A stretch of 64,000 bases of DNA from Apostichopus japonicus (Eukaryota; Echinodermata; Holothuroidea; Aspidochirotida; Stichopodidae), in NCBI RefSeq assembly GCF_037975245.1, contig NC_092572.1, forward strand, positions 26,336,489 to 26,400,488. Direction: 5' to 3'. Positions 57,587 through 64,000 of the stretch are shown here, piece after piece (within the stretch, counting starts at the first letter, position 1; each line of letters opens with the position of its first letter). The notes beneath the pieces were generated by a model. The model did not search any database. It was not told the origin of the DNA and saw only the letters and a program-made list of their open reading frames with translations. The position numbers and the translations under genes are program-made.

Positions 57587-59265
57587 CTCTGCTAGCAAAA
57601 ATGTCTTTGTGACAAGCTATCAGTGTTAGCCAAAGCATTTAATGAGCAATAAATAAATAAAAAACAATTTTTCCCTCTTTGCTCTTCATTAAGAATTAAC
57701 CTTCAACCGATGCTATTGGGACACTTTTCCATTTAATAATAATTAATTAATTTGCAAACAACACTGAACACATTGAATTGTTTTGATATTTCAATGAAAT
57801 GTTTGAAACGGATACTTTCTATCATAAAACTGCTGCTCTTGAGACACTTTTTCAATTAATAATGATTAATTAATTAATTAATTTGCAAACAAAACTGGAC
57901 AGGATTGAAGTTTTTGGATAGTTTAGTGGATTGTTTGAAATGGATATCCATATCAATTCTTGTCAAGGAACTTCACCAAAGGCAATGTAAAATGGTTTTT
58001 GTTTAATGAAACATCGTAAGTAATAGCTTTGATAATGCTATGTGTTAAAGTGGTCCTTCCATTTAGTACAACAAGAAACACAGACAAAGATATCATTCAA
58101 GTAGTGGAAAGTTCTAAATGATTTTGGTATACTTTAGGCAAACTATTAGAAAAGGATGATTGATATTTTCCTTTGGTGATTTGTTGATCAACATTATTAA
58201 ATTATTTACAACTTAGTGGGCCTATCGTTTTGATCATGCCAGGACTTTCTTCAGAGCTTTACTGAAACAAAAACAGAGAGAGACCCCTTTGACTTCACTA
58301 ATATTGCTTTCTCTTTAGACCAAATCATCTTTCTGTCCTTCTATCTCCTGTAAGTTTGTTTTTAGTCTGTTTTTTACAGCCTGTGGATGTAGAAAACCAA
58401 CAGAATATTGATATTTCAATTATCCAAATTCAATCAACAGACAGACCATTCTAACAATAAGCAATAGGAGTTTTTGTTTCTGTTAAATACTAGTAAAAAG
58501 ACCCTCTCGAGTATCACAACGAGGATGTTGGTGCGCAGCGCAGCAGTGCTAGTAACAATGCGTGGGCAATCTAGTTTTAAACACCTCAAGACTAGGGCTC
58601 TCCTTAACGGCCGAGGATTGCGTGTTCCAGTCTTTTATAGTCCTAGGATAGAAACTATACTGAAAAGCATGATGATTCTGTGGTCAAGCAGACTTGCCTT
58701 TTGGTGGAGTGTACTTGTCAACAAGACATATTTATGTTGCAAAATGGTTTTGTTTTCATTATTTTGATTCTTGTCTGTAGCATTAAGATATGTTTTAACA
58801 CATTGTTCTGTATCACTACAATAGGTGAACACCAAACAGACAGTTGAAATCAACCACCCTTATGTAAAGAAACAGAAAACAAAAGCATACATAGAACTCA
58901 AAGAGGCTTGAAAGATAACATTCCACGGATTCTATGAGGCTACACATTGATTTAGTGTCAGGCAAAAAAAATTTGATCTTGCCTAAAACACACTAATGTT
59001 ACAGGTATCTGGATAAAACTGAAAGATAAAATTATATTAGGAAAACTACTGAATATACAACTAAACTTTACTTTCAAATCTATTCAGTGTAAGTGCCTTT
59101 GTCCACTGTTGCCCATTGTCATCTCCTTATATCCAATACCTTACCATGTAAGACACACTGAAACAAGACAAATATAATTTTTCCTACAGGTTATGTGATG
59201 CTACTGTGGTGATGCATTTCTGGAATCAATGTATCTGTACTATGAAGACCAAGTGGTGTACTTAC
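57587..59265. other. intron, duplicated block
   Basis: No exon. Near-identical to 51.4-53.0 kb apart from the length of the (ATTA)n tract (57866-57883). Confidence 0.6.
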
Positions 59266-59376
59266 GTGTTTGACAGACGTTGCCTGAGAATCCTCCGACA
59301 CACGTACATTGGAAGGTATCACCAAAAACAGTGCAGGTACCACCATTTAGACAAGGTGATCCACTACAGGGATTAG
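59266..59376 (-). CDS. EGF-C exon, block copy
   Basis: 37 codons, phase 1-1, acceptor CACTATAG, donor GTAAGT. Six EGF cysteines; CSGSPC then CLNGGTC with the O-fucose consensus; GDTFQ before Cys4. Intact. Confidence 0.8.
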
Positions 59377-60431
59377 CTATAGTGACAAAGAGATGGGGAA
59401 ATATAGAAACCATTAATGCTAGAAAAAAATGCTAGAAAAATTAATATATAAAGATACAAAAGTACAAAAATATATACATATGTTACAAAACAAGGTTCTT
59501 ATCCATACACAGTTAATGAAACATGTATAGCACATAAAAGATCCTAACTAGATAGAATACTGCATCTCTAACATTAGCTTCAGTTACACACTTGATATGT
59601 ATCAGTAGATGTGAAATTCTACCAGCCATGATAAATGTTCACTGGTATATATTAGGCTAGTTATTACTTCAGTGGCCTGGCATGGGTTGTAGTCAATGTA
59701 GTACCACCATTTTTACCCATGGGTATTAAATGCCATTGTATAGACCAGAAAGTTATGATAGACCATGTTTGCAGCTCGTTATGCTAAATTAACAATTTTT
59801 GTTATGTATGATTGGTATTAATTAGCATGAGCTAAAATCTCATTTATTTTTGGAAGTCTTATAGCATGTGTCATTTGGAATTTTAATACGTTACTCAGTG
59901 TGCTTATGTTCCAGTTGGAGTTTGCAGTGATCCCTAAGTAAACTGCATAGCTTAACTTGGTATACAAAGCTTTCTAGACCAAGTTCTGAAGCTGGTTTGG
60001 ACTTGTTCTTTTTTATTCTAAGAAAGAGAACTGTAGACTATGGGGTTGAAGTATAATCAATTGACACCCTAAACAGTTGTCACATAAGATAATCCCAGCC
60101 TATTAAACTTATTTTACATGTAAGAATCTGGATGAACATTACAGGTATTTATAACTTGCTAGTTTTAGTTACTATAATAGCTTTGTGCATATTTCATGTG
60201 ACTAGACATAACACTAGTAGTCCTATGGAACTTTGCACTACTTAGTGCAGTGAAGCAGAAAGAAAGTGGAATAAGTCAAGCTAGGTATAGTGGCAGACTG
60301 AACCACTTCTAAGATTCTTTTACTTTCAACATTGTATAGTTCATGGTAGTTCAATGGCAACTTGTTTTAGTTATGGACAAAAGGTACCAATCATGCAAAT
60401 TATCTGTGTTAATTATAGATATGGAACTTAC
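59377..60431. other. intron, nothing new
   Basis: The left part matches 53.2-53.7 kb. 60150-60400 matches 5430-5660. No exon. Confidence 0.5.
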
Positions 60432-60510
60432 TTAGCACAGTGACCATAAATGTACAGGAACCAGTCAGACCTCCACTGTCCTGACATGTACATAGAACGG
60501 TTGTGAATGA
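60432..60510 (-). pseudogene. HYR exon, 3' end only
   Basis: It encodes TVLCTCQDSGGLTGSCTFMVTV and a good donor GTAAGT in phase 1, but no first half or acceptor is found upstream in the reading direction. It is a truncated HYR of the CxC type. Confidence 0.65.
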
Positions 60511-62911
60511 ACATACTTCCAAAGTAGCACTTATACCACCTTGCATTTATAAATCAAATTCAAGTTGATGATATTAAAATAAGAAATATATTTAAACTTA
60601 TTACCATAAAGATATCAATTTATTTTCATAATGCATGCTATTCATATTGTTAACAACTGGTATCTATAGGCAATCAAAATGTAAGGCCTGGTTGTCAAGT
60701 GCCACCATTTTGGCAAAGGTTGACAGCACAAATAACAGTAACAAAACTTGTCAGATTGGATCTTGGGCTTTGACTTCCAGACTGAGACAGTCCTGTTCCA
60801 CACCTTACTTTTGTCAAACATGCAAACAAGAAAGCTAAAAGGCAAGCTAATTTCTTGACACAATGTATACAAGAACATCTAATGTAAAACTGCAAACAAG
60901 CTTTTCAAGTTATGACGACCATTGTTGACCTTATGTTATAAGCAACTCAGGGTTTGCACTCAAGTTTAAGGTTCAACCATGCTTTACCATTTGAGTTATC
61001 ATGTCTATAAGGTTTCTATACACAGGAGGATTAATAACTTATCAAGACCAAATGACAGATCTAGCTAAGCTGCAAAACAAATAACAAACTTAATAATGTT
61101 AATTAGCAGGGGCGTATCCAGGGGCGCAACAGGCGCGCCCCCCCCTATTGGCCGTCACCAAAAAAAAAAAGTTTAGCCAAAAAAAAAAAAATTGATGACG
61201 ACCTTTATGTGAGATGTCGGTGATCGCTCAGCCCCCCCCCCCCCTCCCGTATGCTTTATTTTTTGTTTACCAAAAAAAGGTTCTGGCGAAGTTCGGCGGC
61301 ATAATAGTTTTAGAAACATAGATGGTAATTGTGTTTGTATTATCACTATAAACACTAAGTGACATGCCAGCCATACTAAATTGTGCATTTTGTGTCCATA
61401 TTTACTGGAAATGTTGCTTATTATTAAGGTCGAAAAATGGATCACATATGGCCATTGGCGGCGATCCTGGGTGGAGGGGGATATATCCCCCCCATAAAAA
61501 TGGGTGGAGGGGATGTAATGCACCATATCCCCCCCCCACCAAATGCCAGGGATAAGAATATTTTCATGCCTACATTTATGCATCTTCGTTAATGTACGGC
61601 TCTTTTTTAGCTTCATTTCTCGCCTATACCATAAACGCAGTGCGATCTTTTCAAATAAAGCGTCTTTATAAAGCAAAAATAGTTGACTGTAGGCTTCATT
61701 GGCCCTATAACAACAAAATGTATTATTGCGCCCACGGTATTGATATAGTACATATATGCACCCTCATAGTATTCATATAGGCCCTAAAGTAGGCCTACAC
61801 ACATACATGTTCCCTCGAACAGCTGAGAATCTCATGTAACCAGGGTAATGCTTAATACACGTTTCACCTGGATGCCCTAGCAATCGGTACCTAGGAATGT
61901 AACTATGTGTAATTGTGTATTGCATGCGTATAGGCCTATAATAGCCTGCATGAGGCCATTTTCTTCATCGAATAATATAAAAGAGCTCTTGAACATTCTA
62001 ACGTTGCACCTGAAACAAGATTGACAGGGGCAATTTTTCCCAAAATAACACCCGAAATTAAACAAAAAGTATTTTGGATCCTGATTATGAGATATTTCGG
62101 ACATGACATCCCTATTTTAAAGTTGGGTATATACCGCTTGGAAACCTTGTGGAAACCTCGAAGTGCCGTTTCCGGCCATCTAGAGGGTTTGTTAATCCCA
62201 AAATTTTCTTGTACGCTTCGCGCCAACTCATGGTGGCGCTACGCTTAGATAGTCAACAAGGTCATATCCCCCCCCCCTCGGAAGTACGGATTGCCGCCCA
62301 TGCATATGACACCATTTTGCACTTCAGCCCTTCTTCGAAAGCAAAAATTGTACACCCCTCCCCTTAGACCCATCCCCCAGGACAGCGATCATTCATGCCT
62401 GACGCCCCCCCTATTTGAAAATCCTGGATACGCCCCTGATTAGTTTTTGAATTTATTAGTTTTGTTAATCAGCATGTCTTCCAAACATAATCAATTTTAC
62501 ATGGAAAACAGAAGATGACTTGAGAATTCATAGAGAATAGAAAATTCAGTTTGATTTTGACATCAATTGGTAGTCATATTGGTGATAGAGGTTTCCATTA
62601 ATAATTGCTTTGACCTACATTCAAATGAAACCTGTTATCCTTTCCCATAACTATATTTCTGTTATCAATTTTGAAATGATCCTTATCTCAGCATGTTTTA
62701 TTCCTTATGTAGCATGGATATTCATTAACATCCTTACTGAGGACCCTGTACTTGAGAGTAAACTTACTCAAGTTACTCCTAATGGCAGACTCTGTCAATG
62801 TATAAACATGTTAACCATGTTTTAGTACATCAGTTCAGGCTGTAATAATTGAATATAGCAAGGTTGTAGTACTTGTTAGCAAAGTTTACGTATATATACA
62901 TGAAGACTTAC
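60511..62911. other. intron with TIR transposon
   Basis: 60.8-61.1 kb aligns with 36.45-36.77 kb; the alignment resumes after the transposon at 62.44 kb. No exon. Confidence 0.6.
61107..62438. mobile_element. nonautonomous TIR transposon, 1332 bp
   Basis: The ends CAGGGGCGTATCCAGG and CCTGGATACGCCCCTG are perfect 16-bp inverted repeats. The flanks carry ATTAG on both sides (61102-61106 and 62439-62443). The homologous sites at about 15491 and 36768 read taATTAGttttt with no insert, so they are empty sites and confirm the ends and a 5-bp duplication. The body has G/C runs and no transposase. A hAT-like family with a short duplication is a guess. Confidence 0.92.
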
Positions 62912-63031
62912 CTGGCACCTCACAGAAGGTTCCAGAAAATGTGGGGATACATACACATATGAAGATAACTCCATTCGTAATGCACGTGCCGCCATTTTGA
63001 CATACAACATTTGTGCATGGATCGACTGGAG
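62912..63031 (-). CDS. EGF-E exon, intact copy
   Basis: 40 codons, phase 1-1, acceptor CTTCAG, donor GTAAGT. Six cysteines: DPC, VVC, TC, IC, VC, FC; CQNGGTC fits the O-fucose consensus and 'GTFCEVPG' closes the domain. It is the only one of four EGF-E copies with both splice sites intact, and the first exon of the window in transcription order. Confidence 0.82.
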
Positions 63032-64000
63032 CTGAAGTGAAGTACAAAAACAAGATTATTTCAGAATGGAATGTCCTGAATACAGCAAGTATAGGTTATG
63101 AGAGTGCAAAGGTAACACAATAGCTGAGAGAAAAAGAAATGGAGTTGCTAAAAATATGAAATGCATAAGTCAATTAATCAAAGTTGGTGACACATACATG
63201 ATTTTAGTCTTGGTCAAGTCGTGTGTAATACCTTTTTCTTGCGTGCAAACTATACATGCCTCAGAGTCTGTTTCTGACTACCACGAATGTGCTTGCCCAC
63301 CCCATTTTACATGCCCGAGGATCTGTCCGATACAAACGTCTTGAACATTTCTCCAAAGAGGTGCGTAAACTTATGCAAACCACAAAACCTTTCTTCATGT
63401 TATTATTACAAAATTGAGTGTCACGCGAGATCATGTTTCTTCCACAGATATTAGCGACCGTCTAGCAGTGTACAAACCAATCTCAGGCCAAGAGATTGTA
63501 CACTGCAGGAGGGAGGGTATGAATAAAAATTTGGGGGATATGTTGGCCTAATTGGCAACCTGATTGACTTCTTCTCTTTTCCAAAGCAAATCTGCCAATA
63601 TCAAATGAAAACTTAAGATAGCCTGGGAGAAATGTGCAAATGATCTAACCAACCATTATCACATGCCATATCCTCCCTGTGGTCAGGTATGGCCTGCAAC
63701 ATACACAGTTTTCACTTGGTGCTACGTTACCTGTATCTAATAGCAAAGGTGTTTTTGTGACAAGCTGTTTGTGTTAACCATTGACGCATTCATTAGGGTG
63801 AGTCTGATATCCAGTACTATCATTAACCTTTTCAAACTCAAGCATCAAAGGTTGATTAAAACAGCATTACTTCCTGACAGTTGTATTTACATACATATTT
63901 CATTATTTTCTATTTCTGAAAGTTAAGAAGTCATGAAATCCACAAACAGCTTCAACATACTCATATCCATTAAATTTGAACTGATGTTCGCTCATAGGAT
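63032..64000. repeat. intron with repeat X, copy 5 (runs off the window)
   Basis: Aligns with 37.3-38.3 and 56.0-56.95 kb, with the HYR-B start relic near 63712. No exon before the window ends. Confidence 0.6.

Noticed and set aside
61173-61676. 167-codon minus-strand ORF inside the TIR transposon as a possible transposase.
   Set aside because: Composition is low-complexity (poly-G/C and poly-A runs), with no catalytic motif.

Overview
This is a metazoan window, most likely a marine invertebrate deuterostome and perhaps an echinoderm. The evidence is AT-rich DNA, many short exons with GT/AG junctions, stacked hyalin (HYR) and EGF repeats, tRNA-derived SINEs, a Jockey-superfamily LINE and hAT-like elements. 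The species is inferred from composition and domain content only. No prokaryotic feature is present.

The real coding content is one strand of very short exons, all on the minus strand. Each encodes a single extracellular module: an EGF domain (37-55 residues) or an HYR domain (71-85 residues). Every exon that could be bounded begins and ends in phase 1, so each is a symmetric 1-1 module that can be lost, gained or reordered without shifting the frame. No signal peptide, transmembrane segment, start or stop exon was found. The window is therefore taken as an internal part of one very large modular gene, or of several tandem paralogues, of the hyalin/fibropellin-like type. It reads from the right end of the window to the left.

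Layout from left to right. 0.4-2 kb: four near-identical 363-bp tandem copies of an HYR exon plus a fragment. 2.3 kb: a broken HYR-B exon. 3.9-11.3 kb: EGF-C exons in a tandem array of about 1.74 kb per unit. 13-17.7 kb: EGF-D, EGF-C' and EGF-E exons. 18.4-36 kb: a mostly single-copy run (HYR, EGF x9, HYR, HYR) that looks like the best preserved part. 36.4-45.4 kb: duplicated blocks with decayed EGF-E and HYR-B exons and a second HYR-A array with units of about 700 bp. 46.0-49.7 kb: a full-length-looking non-LTR retrotransposon with an intact 1060-codon ORF. 50.6-63 kb: two further copies of the HYR-B / EGF-C / HYR-A / EGF-E block, in various states of decay.

The introns carry many repeats. 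These include a hAT-like element with 16-bp TIRs and an 8-bp target duplication (29.7 kb), and a 1.3-kb TIR element with a 5-bp duplication and two empty-site paralogues inside the window (61.1 kb). They also include a 0.5-kb fold-back element (12.4 kb), tRNA-derived SINEs in inverted pairs (40.5 kb), a minisatellite with a large palindrome (24-25.4 kb) and a long (TA)n tract (36.3 kb).

The most unusual structural signal is in five consecutive EGF exons (32.6 to 27.3 kb). Extra cysteines are staggered exactly as expected if neighbouring domains were linked by inter-domain disulfides. The second is an HYR variant with six cysteines instead of two. The third is an EGF-C tandem array in which alternate copies gain or lose a consensus O-fucose site.
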